Under the pieces are notes generated by a model that was not told the origin of the DNA, searched no databases, and was given only the letters and a program-made list of their open reading frames with translations. Position numbers and translations under genes: made by a program. Of a stretch of DNA of 64,000 bases, positions 8,012 through 18,016 are shown in pieces (the first letter of the stretch is position 1; each line of letters opens with the position of its first letter). Source of the stretch: Cladocopium goreaui (taxonomy: Eukaryota > Sar > Dinophyceae > Suessiales > Symbiodiniaceae); NCBI GenBank assembly GCA_947184155.2, contig CAMXCT020002678.1, positions 1-64,000 on the forward strand, given 5' to 3'.

Positions 8012-11000
8012 CATCTTTGATGTCTGCATGGATATGATCTTGAAGGTAGTGGTCCCTGTCCAAAATTCATTTCTCTTATTGGTCTTCTCGATGTTATTTC
8101 CCACCAATCTCCATGAGTCGTGGATCAATCTCCCACTTGACTGAAACACTTGGTTGGTTTCCCGTTCATCTCTAAACCGTCTCAGCTTACATGGCAGAAA
8201 GTCAGCCTCTTTGGGGGTAAACATCTTTCTTCTTGGTACTTTGTGCACTCTCGTCAATGTTGTTTCATCCTTCCATATCCACTCGTCTTGATCATATTCA
8301 TTTTTGGATATTTTCTTTCCCTTTCTTGATGACGTTGAGGGGTTATAGGCTTTGTCTTTTGACACCCTACCAGCAACCACGTCACCACCGGCGAATACAA
8401 TTCGTCGTCGATTGGGATCTTTGTTTTCTGTGGGATATGGATCATCATCGGGGTCCCCCGACGGAGGAAATCCCATTGGAAGACTACCCCATCCAGAACT
8501 CCCCCCATGAACAACTCGAAGGAGCGTGTTGATCACCCGAGCAGTACCACACGGAGCTGCATGAATGGTTGTGGGTTCGTTTCCATGGGATTGATGACAA
8601 AATAGTTGACCTACCCCCACAGTTAACTGAGGATACTTCAGGACTGGGGTCTGACGAGTCGGCATCGCAGCAGCATGGAGCCCTTGTCGTGCTGTTGACG
8701 CCAGGTGTCCCGGTGAGACAACACCAGCTGATTGCCGAGTAATCACCGACGGTGATATACTAAATTGACACGGATGGTATTGGAAACAAGCTCGTTCTAC
8801 CCATTGATCAAAACGGTCTTGTTGTTGAACGGGTGGAACTCGATCCTCAACCTTGATCCATTTGCCATGAGATAGTATCCAGGTACTTCTCAAACAATCA
8901 TGAGGCAATGATACACCAGGTGGTCGCTTTCTAAAGAAAGTTGGCGTCTTAACAACCAATATGGGATCCATACCAGGTAGTTGTTGTACTTGTTCTTTAC
9001 CAGAAAGACCCTTCTGATACACCTCAGGTGGTAGAATAGGTATTTCGGTATACGGAAAATTTGGAACATCTTGAGTTTTGGTTTGAAACACTTGTCGGAC
9101 AGTGGTATCAACATCCGTGGTAGGTGAGACCATATCGAGCAGATCTTTCGTACCGATGTCACCAGGGTCCAACAGGTTGATGAGCATACATGCTCTTTTC
9201 CATGCTAACGGATTCTTGAAACCTTTGGTGTGAATGTCAGCGGCCATTTTCGAGGTCACCTCATACATGAGTACGTAGTTTTCCCGAGTAAAATGTTCAT
9301 GGAGGGAAGTGATGGCTATGCCATGGGTCCTCTCAAGATGCCGCATAGTGGGGTTACGACCCGACCTGACTACACCGATCATGCCCTGATTGTCATCATG
9401 AAACAATAATTTGGGCGACTTTCCCGTCAGCGTTTCCCAGATGCTCATTGCGGGCAAGCCCATAGTACGGAGGGTGACATCGGCTGCAACGATTTCGGCC
9501 TCAGGCGTCGAATGGCTTACGCATCCTTGCCGTTTGCTGCCCCCGGACAAAGGAAACCGAGTGTGGTTACCCTGGATATGCATATGAGACCCTGAAGTTG
9601 ATCTCAAAGACTGGGCACACCCTGCAAAATCAGCATCAGCAAATAAAGACAATGTCAATTCATTGAAGTTGTCCCCAACCCATCCGGTCATTCTTTTAGA
9701 TAGGCTGGAATTCACGTAGCACATTAAGTGATACAACTTTGCATCGTCATCAATGGTCCACTTTGTTACATTCCTGGCCAGGGAATTGATGGAACGAAGC
9801 AGATCAAAACGAGCAATCCTCGCCGCGTACAGCAGCTTCATCAACACGCTAGCAGCGTGTGGCGCTAATGCACCTCTCTCAGACTCCCCAGGCGAGACGT
9901 CTTCCCCTTGGGTTCCTTGTTCATAAAACAATGGAGCGTCCGGATCAAACTCATGAGTGCACCATGGACAAACTTTCTTGTTCTTGGGGTTCCCGGGACA
10001 TGGTGCTCTGGACTTATGCTTCTTTGTTTCTTCAGGTAGACTTGGAGTGGATACGTGTTTCAACTTCGTATCTTTTCCAACAATGTCCAAATACTTCTCA
10101 ACTGACAGCTTCAACAAACCTTCCATGTCATAGGTCATGGTTGACACCGGGGTTCCATCATGAAGTTTGGTAGATCCCTTTCTCAAAATACAACCAAGAT
10201 AGAGTCCTAAGTCAGTCTCGGGCTCGATGTTGAGTTTTGATCGAAGCATCTCCCAACCCTTAGTCAGGTTCTCTTCCGGTCCTGCCAGCTTTAAGTCGTC
10301 TACATAGATGACAAGAAGTAACTTCAGTTTCTTGTGAAAATACATTGAGGGCCATTCTTCTCCAACAGGAACGAAGTCGAGTTCACGAACTTTCTGATCA
10401 CAGTGTTGTTCCCACATTGTTCCCGAATCGGGGTGACCATACAAAGCTTTAACCAATCTTACAACTGGTCTACGGAACTTTCGAATATCGACATCGTCTG
10501 GCCATGCATCTTCAGGTAGCTCAACCCAACATGGTGGTCCGGTTAGTTTTGCTTGAATGTATGCCTGAATGGCGTCGGCAAGTTTTACATTATGGCCTGG
10601 AAGACACCCATAGAAATCAGCCCATCTCGATGCCTCAAAAGTAGCCGGAGAATTGCCCAAGTCCTGGAAGAAGGCAGCCTCCCAGAATTGGTTCTTCACC
10701 TGGTTACCAAGCAAGACACCTCGGCCTTTGAATTTTCTACTAGGACTTCCTGCAGGCAACTGATAGTTTTTCTCAACACAGATACCATGTACTCTGGCCA
10801 TGTGAACCTCTGTCTTGTTTGCCTTTGCTTCACGAACAACGTCATCATATTCTCTAACGACACTGAAATCGTAGACTCCAGCAGCATGTTGACCCAACCA
10901 TTCCTTCCTCATAGCTTTACGTGCATCATCGTTTTCCATCATTTCCTTCCGACCAACAGGCCTTGCCACTGCAGTGTTGAACATCTTATTGATATTGATT

Positions 11001-14000
11001 CCATCACCATTTGAAGTCAGCTTTTCTCGATGATCATCACAATGATTAATGCATGGCATGCATGGAAATGGAAGGAAAACATCACTGAGGCCACGAGCGT
11101 CTTGGGGTACTTCGTTGGTGTTGTGCAATGTCGCAGCAGCCACCACCTTCCCCTGGTTGAAGTCATACACTTTGTCGTTGTTCCAAGTGGCTTTCGGTCC
11201 CTTGCCCTTTTCGATCTCAGACCATTCATCCCACTCCATCAAGAAGTCATCATCATCAGGTACGTCAGTGTCCGACAGGTCTGAATAACATGGAGCAGAG
11301 GCAGAGACCCCTCTCCCGACGGGAGAAACGGACCCTTTTCCATATTGAAAAACTTTGCCTCTTCGGATGTAGTCTTGGGACATGGCCACTCCTGAAACGT
11401 GATCGTCTTTGTCGTCTTTCTTGGAGGATTTGGCTTTCTTTACTTCTTTCTCTTTCTTCTTTTCTTCTTTTCTCTTTGCTCGCTCCTCACTTTCCTTGAT
11501 TTTCGCATCACTTTTCTTCTTCTCCTTCTCAGCTTCGACCTTCTTCTCTTCGGCCTTGGCAATCCCTTTTCTGACAGTCGGTGACATCTTTCTCCACTCG
11601 TCAGGGGTATACTTTGAAGGCCTTGGAGTAGTTGATATTCTGCGAAAACCACGTTCATCAATACGATATGGATGGCCGCGAGCATTGAGTTTCACCCATT
11701 CACCATCGTCATTCAGGTATACGACCCCATCTCCACCCTTTCCAACGGAGTAATGTTCAGGTCCTCCTTCTGGAATATGAAGATCTGGATGTGCTGGCTT
11801 ATCGATACCTGGTGGTCCCAATCTTTCCGATATTGCATCAAAGTGCCTTTCAGCTTCCAACTCTCCATCAGTTGGTTCCCGTGGGACCTTCGACGAAGGT
11901 ACACCACCACCACCATGACCATCGTCATCATCTCCACCATCATCATCATCATCCGGTGGAGGTGGCGGTAGAATTTCTGGGTTTCCTTCAAGACGATCTT
12001 TCACTTTCAATCCTTCAATGGAAACATTGATCCTTTCATACTCTAACTTGCATGGGAATTCAAGGGGTTCCTTTAGTTCAACCCTTTCAGTGTAGTGTGG
12101 AGTCCTCAGCTTGGCAATGGGCTTCTCTGCATCATAGGCCAAGTTCTGCTTACTCCAGTCACATAGCGCCCATACCCTGTACTTTCTTGACCAATGTAGC
12201 CCGGGGCCAATGGAGTATCCGGCGAACACTCCAGGGATTCCCATAGGGTCAAACTTGTGTTGTTGTTCTCGTTCACGTGAACCACTGGGCTTGAAGTACA
12301 CGAGGGCACCAAAGGGTATCATCTTCCCTTTGAATTCTTCTCCATGAAGTTTGCACCAAGAACTTACCTCATCGTCGTTGGGCTCGATGTTGAGCAAATG
12401 GCTCACGCATCTGATGGCATACATCCAAAAGCATGGTGGAATTCCTGCCTCAAGTAGACAGGTTGTTGTTGCCACGAGCACGAATTGGTTAGTTCTCTCT
12501 GCGAGCGAGTTGTGCTTGGTCTTTCCGGCCAAGGAAGTATCCATTGGGATCTTTAGGATCTTCATTGCCTTGTCGAACTGTGGGGCATCATCGGAATATG
12601 CTTCTCGAATCTTACGACGGCCCATGAACTGTTTGACCGCCCGTATAACGGCGTCTGTGTCCTTTCTGGCAGAAGGATAAGACTGAAGCATTCCTGTATA
12701 CCTATCCCTGATGACAAAGATGGTTTTGTCGTCGCCATAGTCCTGTTCAGCAATACGACGGTTGTCAACGTAGTCGAATGTGATCAGGTCCCCAAACTTT
12801 GTGAGCTTACGCTGAAACGCACCTCTGAACGTTTTCCTGTGCTTCATCTTGGCACGCACGCAAGACTCACAGTAAGGGTTCTTGTAGCGATGAGTTAGAA
12901 GGTGAACCTTCGATCGTGCTTCATTCTTCAAAGTTCCCCTCTTACTCAATCGGACTCCTCCATCTTCCTCATCAACATCAATGACATCATCGTCGTCTTC
13001 ACCTCCTCCATCTTCAGGAATTTCTTCAACTTCAATTGGATGATCTTCATGGATGTCATCAGGTGCGATGCTGGGATCGTATCCGTCGTCCTCAAACTCG
13101 GCATACTCATCAGCATAGCATGACATTTCCTCAGCATCACCTGCATCACTTCCAACAGCCACTTCATGTTGATCATCTCTTACCTTAGCTTTCTTACGTT
13201 TCTTCATTGATCTCTTGGGTGATTTAACGTTGGATCGTCCAACGGAGTCGGAAAGATCTTCAAGTTCATCCCCACTTTCTCCATCAATGACCAAAAGACC
13301 TTCACCTTCCGATGTTGAGCATCCATCATCAAGAACTGCCATGATCTTCTCCACACAAGATGATTTCAACTTGATCTTTTCTTGATCGACGCTCACATAG
13401 GGAATATAGTCTTTAACAGTCATCTCGATGAAGTTGCCATTTGGATCCAACATGAATGGAGTTCTTCCGGTCGGCCATACAAAAGAGTAACCAAGATCAA
13501 CGCATCGCTTCCCCATGGAGAGCACGGAGGGTGTGTCCTCCAAGATGTGAGCTTCTGCTGGTTCGCTAAATGCCTCGAACTTGATGCTTGAACGTTTGGT
13601 CGAACACGTTACCCCATTTGCTGTATGGAAGTTGACGACCTTGTCATCGTATGTTGGGAGATCCATTCTACTTATTCGTGTGGATGAAATGAGATCATGG
13701 CCACTTCCAGAATCCAATATGAATCTCTTATCTCTCTCTTCAACAGGAACAGTGATACACATTGTGTTGCCCCTTTTACCATATCGACCTTCAATATGCT
13801 GAACATAGTTTTCCACAAAAACTTCCCTGGACACCTCACCGTCCTCGACGTCGAGTCTGATCAGGATGTCCATGCTAGGGCCGACTATGACCAGGACTTC
13901 ATCAATGTCACTGTGTTCACCCTTCTCATCGATCAGAATAGCCATTGCTTTCCCTCGGCTCGAAGCTAACCTGCATGAATAAGACCATTGCTCATCTTTC

Positions 14001-17000
14001 CTTATCTGATCAGTGGGCTTTCCAACTTTGCCATGCCCTTTGGAGACAGTCTGAGATTTCCGATTGCACTTCACGAAGTCCTTCTTTACGTAAGTTTGAA
14101 CGTGAGTCTTAGACTCATCAAATCTGACCCTCTTCTTGACCACGTTCGATGCAATCTTATGGAACGTCTCTTCATCATCGCTCCAATCATGGACAAGTGC
14201 AGGAGTAGCTTTTGAGCTTGGTGCTTCGGTGTTGGGAGCAGTGTTAAATAGATGAGGATCGTGGCGTTTGTTGCATTTGTCTCCATACCGACACTTGCCC
14301 TTGGCCCAATGCCAGCATTGTTCATCAATCTTCTTGGTCTTGTTTGCCGGAGATTGACTTCTTGGAGTTCCTGGCTTCCGACCATTCCCTTTTGCGTTCT
14401 TATTCGCCTCGAACACCTTTTGATCATGACTGTATTCACAATCTTTGCCTTTTCTGCATGACTTCTTGATGAAATGGAAATGGCATGGGATCTTCTTCTT
14501 GGATCTGGGGCTGGTACTTCGGCTGTTTGCTCGATCCTTCCCTTTCCCTTGACCTTTTCCTTTTCCTTTCGCATGCTGTTTAGGCTGAGGTGATGGTAGA
14601 ACTGGAGCTGCATCGGCCTTGGCCTTCGCCTTGGGCGCTGCCTTCTCCTTGGGAGTAGCTTTAGGCTTCGCTTTTGGATTTGCATCCGGTGCAGCGGCAG
14701 TTGGGTTCGGAGCAGGAGCTGAAGGTTTGCCGCCGCCTGCAAAGTCTCTCGCATACTTCTCTCTGGCTGCCACATGCTTGTCCTCTCTGATTCTGGAGAT
14801 GTGCCTTTCGATGACATCCAACAGGTAGCGATAATTTCGTCTTTGGTCTCCTTCCATCCATGACTCGTACTGCTTGATGTCGAACATCATAAGACTCGAA
14901 TTTCGAATCTTCTTGTATAGAGCGTCACGAAGCCAATCATCAGGAGGTACGTCATCCGGCATCATGTTTGATACCATCTCCATCCATTTCTCGTAGAACA
15001 CTTCTAGGTTCGAGTCACCGAGATACTTCATCGATACGATGTGTTCCATGGTGAAGGATGTTTCTCGTTGACCTGGGGTTCTGAAGTGCTCCAGAATCAT
15101 AGCCAAGATTTCCCGTCCCATGACATAGGTTCCTCTTCGGCTATGACTTTGTGTTCTCAATCTCAATTTGATCGCTACATGACGAGCAACATCACCGGCT
15201 TGGGCTATCACGTTTGACAATGCAATTGACAACTTGGCGTCGATGGACTGATACCGTTGCCCCCCACTGTCATTCAACAGCTCGATGTCAGGATTTGGTC
15301 GAATAGCCGGCTGTAGCCATGCTTCCCATGCGGCTTTATCCCCGTCATTTGCCGAAAGAACAACACTCTTGATGAGATCTGATTGCCAAACCCCAAGATT
15401 CTGTTGCTTTGGCCATGGGCTAACATAGACTTTGTCAGCCTCTCGTCTTGACATTCTCGGTACTTCTTCCGCAGTGTAAGCCGCTGTGGAGACATCATCT
15501 GCTGAATCGCGTTGTGATCCTCGAACTGAAGGCAAACCAGGAGGTTCAGGAGGTGGTCCTGGACCGTTAGGCCCAAAAGGGTCCGGAGGTCCATCAGGGT
15601 CAGGCGGACCGCCCCATCCACTCGGTGGCTTGTAATAGTCCCTCTCAGTTCCGCCAGCGATCTTGTTGTCAACCTCTTTCAGCAGATCAGCGATTCTTTT
15701 GCTTGATTGAGAATGCTGTTGTTGTTGAGGAGGTACAGCATGCCCACGATAGGAATGAGCCACATTTGTCTCATAAGTCAACTCCTTGTCGATCTGCGAA
15801 ACCCAAGATTTCAGAATAGCGTTTTCACAGTTAGCCTCACTCACGTCATTCTCCAGTTTGTCGATGACCAGTCTGGATGCGAGATCGGAGTTGGGAATGC
15901 CTGCCGAATAGGGAAGTGTGTCAGGACTGATCCTAGCCATAGATGTTTCAGAATCCTTGAGACTTTTTCTCAGTTCATCTAAGTGACGTTTCATGTCAAC
16001 AATCTCAGAATTCTTGATGCCAATCTTTTCATCCCTATCCTGGATTTCCCCCATGAACATGCATGATCTCTCATATTGTTGAACACCACTCGCCAATTTC
16101 AATTTTCGCTCACTCTCTAGTTCAGATCTTAGAGTTCGGACCTCAGCATTGGTGAGGGACGACGCCCCTACATCCGCAACTTCAGTCAACCTTTCTTTTA
16201 ACAACAAGTTCTCTTGTAAACATTCATGAACTTCATGATCTAGATCCTGAACCCTGATTTGAGCGATCTTAGCTTGATTACGTAGATCTTCAACAAGCAT
16301 CTCTTCGGGGCCACGACCGTCGGTCGTAGAACCCTGAGTCAACGATCTTCGTAACTTCGTGTTCTGCAACTTGATCTCATCCTTCAATTCGCAGTTCATC
16401 TTCTGCTCGTTGGCATAGAGCTCCTCATAGTGCTCTGCCCTTGCGATCGAGTTTGCACTAGCCTGTGATTCAAGCCTCAGGTGAGATATTGCTTCGGCCT
16501 CTTGGTTCCTGTATGATGCAATTCTTCTGACGGTATCATGTTCAGTGTTTCGATGCTTCAGATCACTTTCCAATTTGGCCTGATTTGCCTCGAACACCTT
16601 CTTCCTAGATTCTCTAGTGATCTCATCAATACTGCTCTCATACAGCTCGGCCTGTTTACGAGACTGAACCAAAGCTTCACTCAATAGCTGATTTCGCTCA
16701 GATAATTCATGAACTGCAATTGATTGTTGTTGGCTAATCACTTCAAGTTGATTACTAGAGAAGGATGCCATTTCAGATCGATTACGATATTCCATGATTG
16801 AGTTCTGGAAATCATTTTGCATTTCTTGACCCTCATTGTATAGTCGATTGGCAATATCGGTGGTTAAGACATTGGTTTGATGAAGTTGTTGTAGTCTTGC
16901 CTCCGTATTACCCAGTAGTCCTTGAAGGTGATGTACTTCATCCTTGTACTCCTCCTGGATCTCCATACCACGTTGATGGATCCGTCGTGCACCATGTTCC

Positions 17001-17707
17001 ATTAGGGCACCTCGGCGTTCAAGGTCTTGGATGCGTATTGTTGCACCTTCGTCTTCCTGAGATGCTACCATTAGTTCTGCTTGATATTCTGCAACCTCAT
17101 TTGCGGAACATGACAATCTATGATTGAGTGCATTGACCTCATCAAATACATTCTGATTGTGTTCCCGAAGATACTCAGTGAATCTGATCTCGATGTCATG
17201 AATCAGTTGATCCCTGGATGCAGCGTATGCTTCCATGTTGTTCAGCTGATTACGTAGGGATTGACATTGTGCCCGTAGTTCCTCTATCATGGCAATAGGT
17301 TCACTAGCCACAGAAGTATCCGTTGATCTCCTCTTAACACGACTATCCCCGGTCCTCTCACCAATTCGGTCGGTCACGGCCCTGGTGGATCTGTCCCTTG
17401 GAGTAGTACGTCCTCGAGATGGTCGATGCCCTTGGCGGACAACATCACTCCGAGCACTGTTTCGAGAAGATCTAGGTGTACTTTGGGTGGATATTCTTCG
17501 TCTGTTTGATGTGACTTGCCATCCGGACTGTGTAGTTCGGGTAGGGCGTATCCCGCCACTGTCTGCCGTGTCGCCAGGGGAAGATTGATTGACCTCCTCG
17601 ACCGGCATAGCAGCGTTCTCATTGAAGGTAAACTGCGTGGTGCGCGAATCTCCGCTGCCGCCTTGCATCTTTGCGATGATGAGCTGATTGGTCCTTTGCG
17701 TCCTCAA
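8009..17707 (-). CDS. retroelement ORF1: Ty1/copia Gag-Pol polyprotein with long coiled-coil N-terminus
   Basis: The frame is 3232 codons with no interruption. Approximate residue order: basic Ser/Arg-rich start; 140-690 almost continuous coiled coil; Pro/Gly-rich hinge near 700; 750-960 Gag-like helical domain; basic K/A/P segment; two CCCH fingers near 1075 and 1130 (CHFHF...H and CWHW...H); aspartic protease LDSGSGHD near 1332; integrase zinc segment HLLTHRY..YCESC near 1600; integrase core with D in FDYVD (about 1643), D in YSDDAPQF and E in LAERTNQ; acidic DDDDDGGDDDD and Lys-rich linkers; reverse transcriptase with IYVDDLK near 2466; RNase H with FADADFAG, STPEAEI and ADIHTKGF (about 2690-2825). 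Protease, integrase, RT and RNase H occur in copia order. It should yield particle protein, cDNA and integration. Gag and Pol share one frame, so no frameshift separates them. The coiled-coil extension and the total length are far larger than a typical copia polyprotein of about 1400 residues. All catalytic residues I looked for are present. Confidence 0.95.
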   Translation of the reverse strand: MRTQRTNQLIIAKMQGGSGDSRTTQFTFNENAAMPVEEVNQSSPGDTADSGGIRPTRTTQSGWQVTSNRRRISTQSTPRSSRNSARSDVVRQGHRPSRGRTTPRDRSTRAVTDRIGERTGDSRVKRRSTDTSVASEPIAMIEELRAQCQSLRNQLNNMEAYAASRDQLIHDIEIRFTEYLREHNQNVFDEVNALNHRLSCSANEVAEYQAELMVASQEDEGATIRIQDLERRGALMEHGARRIHQRGMEIQEEYKDEVHHLQGLLGNTEARLQQLHQTNVLTTDIANRLYNEGQEMQNDFQNSIMEYRNRSEMASFSSNQLEVISQQQSIAVHELSERNQLLSEALVQSRKQAELYESSIDEITRESRKKVFEANQAKLESDLKHRNTEHDTVRRIASYRNQEAEAISHLRLESQASANSIARAEHYEELYANEQKMNCELKDEIKLQNTKLRRSLTQGSTTDGRGPEEMLVEDLRNQAKIAQIRVQDLDHEVHECLQENLLLKERLTEVADVGASSLTNAEVRTLRSELESERKLKLASGVQQYERSCMFMGEIQDRDEKIGIKNSEIVDMKRHLDELRKSLKDSETSMARISPDTLPYSAGIPNSDLASRLVIDKLENDVSEANCENAILKSWVSQIDKELTYETNVAHSYRGHAVPPQQQQHSQSSKRIADLLKEVDNKIAGGTERDYYKPPSGWGGPPDPDGPPDPFGPNGPGPPPEPPGLPSVRGSQRDSADDVSTAAYTAEEVPRMSRREADKVYVSPWPKQQNLGVWQSDLIKSVVLSANDGDKAAWEAWLQPAIRPNPDIELLNDSGGQRYQSIDAKLSIALSNVIAQAGDVARHVAIKLRLRTQSHSRRGTYVMGREILAMILEHFRTPGQRETSFTMEHIVSMKYLGDSNLEVFYEKWMEMVSNMMPDDVPPDDWLRDALYKKIRNSSLMMFDIKQYESWMEGDQRRNYRYLLDVIERHISRIREDKHVAAREKYARDFAGGGKPSAPAPNPTAAAPDANPKAKPKATPKEKAAPKAKAKADAAPVLPSPQPKQHAKGKGKGQGKGKDRANSRSTSPRSKKKIPCHFHFIKKSCRKGKDCEYSHDQKVFEANKNAKGNGRKPGTPRSQSPANKTKKIDEQCWHWAKGKCRYGDKCNKRHDPHLFNTAPNTEAPSSKATPALVHDWSDDEETFHKIASNVVKKRVRFDESKTHVQTYVKKDFVKCNRKSQTVSKGHGKVGKPTDQIRKDEQWSYSCRLASSRGKAMAILIDEKGEHSDIDEVLVIVGPSMDILIRLDVEDGEVSREVFVENYVQHIEGRYGKRGNTMCITVPVEERDKRFILDSGSGHDLISSTRISRMDLPTYDDKVVNFHTANGVTCSTKRSSIKFEAFSEPAEAHILEDTPSVLSMGKRCVDLGYSFVWPTGRTPFMLDPNGNFIEMTVKDYIPYVSVDQEKIKLKSSCVEKIMAVLDDGCSTSEGEGLLVIDGESGDELEDLSDSVGRSNVKSPKRSMKKRKKAKVRDDQHEVAVGSDAGDAEEMSCYADEYAEFEDDGYDPSIAPDDIHEDHPIEVEEIPEDGGGEDDDDVIDVDEEDGGVRLSKRGTLKNEARSKVHLLTHRYKNPYCESCVRAKMKHRKTFRGAFQRKLTKFGDLITFDYVDNRRIAEQDYGDDKTIFVIRDRYTGMLQSYPSARKDTDAVIRAVKQFMGRRKIREAYSDDAPQFDKAMKILKIPMDTSLAGKTKHNSLAERTNQFVLVATTTCLLEAGIPPCFWMYAIRCVSHLLNIEPNDDEVSSWCKLHGEEFKGKMIPFGALVYFKPSGSREREQQHKFDPMGIPGVFAGYSIGPGLHWSRKYRVWALCDWSKQNLAYDAEKPIAKLRTPHYTERVELKEPLEFPCKLEYERINVSIEGLKVKDRLEGNPEILPPPPPDDDDDGGDDDDGHGGGGVPSSKVPREPTDGELEAERHFDAISERLGPPGIDKPAHPDLHIPEGGPEHYSVGKGGDGVVYLNDDGEWVKLNARGHPYRIDERGFRRISTTPRPSKYTPDEWRKMSPTVRKGIAKAEEKKVEAEKEKKKSDAKIKESEERAKRKEEKKKEKEVKKAKSSKKDDKDDHVSGVAMSQDYIRRGKVFQYGKGSVSPVGRGVSASAPCYSDLSDTDVPDDDDFLMEWDEWSEIEKGKGPKATWNNDKVYDFNQGKVVAAATLHNTNEVPQDARGLSDVFLPFPCMPCINHCDDHREKLTSNGDGININKMFNTAVARPVGRKEMMENDDARKAMRKEWLGQHAAGVYDFSVVREYDDVVREAKANKTEVHMARVHGICVEKNYQLPAGSPSRKFKGRGVLLGNQVKNQFWEAAFFQDLGNSPATFEASRWADFYGCLPGHNVKLADAIQAYIQAKLTGPPCWVELPEDAWPDDVDIRKFRRPVVRLVKALYGHPDSGTMWEQHCDQKVRELDFVPVGEEWPSMYFHKKLKLLLVIYVDDLKLAGPEENLTKGWEMLRSKLNIEPETDLGLYLGCILRKGSTKLHDGTPVSTMTYDMEGLLKLSVEKYLDIVGKDTKLKHVSTPSLPEETKKHKSRAPCPGNPKNKKVCPWCTHEFDPDAPLFYEQGTQGEDVSPGESERGALAPHAASVLMKLLYAARIARFDLLRSINSLARNVTKWTIDDDAKLYHLMCYVNSSLSKRMTGWVGDNFNELTLSLFADADFAGCAQSLRSTSGSHMHIQGNHTRFPLSGGSKRQGCVSHSTPEAEIVAADVTLRTMGLPAMSIWETLTGKSPKLLFHDDNQGMIGVVRSGRNPTMRHLERTHGIAITSLHEHFTRENYVLMYEVTSKMAADIHTKGFKNPLAWKRACMLINLLDPGDIGTKDLLDMVSPTTDVDTTVRQVFQTKTQDVPNFPYTEIPILPPEVYQKGLSGKEQVQQLPGMDPILVVKTPTFFRKRPPGVSLPHDCLRSTWILSHGKWIKVEDRVPPVQQQDRFDQWVERACFQYHPCQFSISPSVITRQSAGVVSPGHLASTARQGLHAAAMPTRQTPVLKYPQLTVGVGQLFCHQSHGNEPTTIHAAPCGTARVINTLLRVVHGGSSGWGSLPMGFPPSGDPDDDPYPTENKDPNRRRIVFAGGDVVAGRVSKDKAYNPSTSSRKGKKISKNEYDQDEWIWKDETTLTRVHKVPRRKMFTPKEADFLPCKLRRFRDERETNQVFQSSGRLIHDSWRLVGNNIEKTNKRNEFWTGTTTFKIISMQTSKM
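11312..11326. repeat. short hairpin, copy 2 (inside ORF1)
   Basis: The sequence tctcccgacgggaga forms a 6-bp stem with a 3-nt loop. The same stem with loop ggc occurs at 17750-17764, just upstream of ORF1. Confidence 0.5.
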
Positions 17708-17749
17708 TCAATTGCTCAGACGGCCCGGCTACCAGCACGCAGGTACCAC

Positions 17750-17764
17750 TCTCCCGGCGGGAGA
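17750..17764. repeat. short hairpin, copy 1 (element leader)
   Basis: The sequence tctcccggcgggaga forms a 6-bp stem with a 3-nt loop in the leader between the candidate LTR and the ORF1 start. It matches the hairpin at 11312-11326. A role in RNA folding or packaging is possible but unsupported. Confidence 0.5.
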
Positions 17765-17787
17765 AGTGAGCCCTACGGCTGATAACC

Positions 17788-18016
17788 TGTGAACAAATTG
17801 ATCCTTGTTCTGGATATCCTTCGGTTGTAGTTCCCTATGTGCTGATAGTCAGAGCTGTCAAACCATGCAGCAGCGGAGCGCGTTATTTTGGCCTCGCAGT
17901 GGGTCTTGAGCCATAGTGGCGTCCCATGCAAGAATGTGCACATGCTCAGCATGTGTGACTACTGTGTTATCTCGTTCCCCTTCGCACATCCCAATGCCCT
18001 AGGAGTAAGTCTCACA
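17788..18016 (-). repeat. candidate 5' LTR (229 bp)
   Basis: On the minus strand this interval begins TGTGA and ends TCACA, a perfect 5-bp inverted terminal repeat of the TG...CA kind. It lies between the last visible myosin exon and ORF1. Directly after it the element reads GGTTATCAGCCG, which resembles the initiator-Met tRNA primer site TGGTATCAGAGC of many copia elements but with an extra T. The partner LTR would be off the left edge, so the call cannot be confirmed here. The flanking 5 bases at 18017-18021 (gtact) would be the target-site duplication. Confidence 0.4.
17905..17920 (-). other. degenerate dinoflagellate spliced-leader sequence
   Basis: On the minus strand the 16 bases GCCACTATGGCTCAAG match the 3' part of the conserved dinoflagellate spliced leader (GCCATTTTGGCTCAAG) at 14 of 16 positions. 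It lies inside the candidate LTR, in the sense orientation of the element. Relict leaders are known at the 5' ends of retroposed dinoflagellate genes. Confidence 0.5.

Larger units (their letters stand above)
1..18016 (-). mobile_element. giant Ty1/copia-like LTR retrotransposon, left (3') end cut off
   Basis: Two very long minus-strand reading frames follow one another with a 3-nt overlap region and together cover almost 17.7 kb. The first has the copia order protease, integrase, reverse transcriptase, RNase H. The second has no known counterpart in classical copia elements. A candidate 5' LTR lies just upstream. The 3' end and 3' LTR lie beyond the left edge, so the full length exceeds 18 kb. 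Both frames are intact, which suggests a recent insertion. The element follows directly after myosin exons on the same strand, so it probably lies in a myosin intron. Confidence 0.85.

Noticed and set aside
8009-8069. Programmed -1 frameshift between ORF1 and ORF2
   Set aside because: The frames overlap in the right register, but no X-XXY-YYZ heptamer is seen in the overlap; TGATG reinitiation explains it more simply.
1-17700. Numerous plus-strand and off-frame minus-strand reading frames of 60-240 codons opposite the retroelement ORFs
   Set aside because: They mirror the two long coding frames, have skewed composition and match no family.
17719-17740. Second primer-site candidate (minus strand TGGTAGCCGGGCC)
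   Set aside because: It starts like an initiator-Met tRNA primer site but is about 50 nt further from the candidate LTR end and diverges after eight bases.
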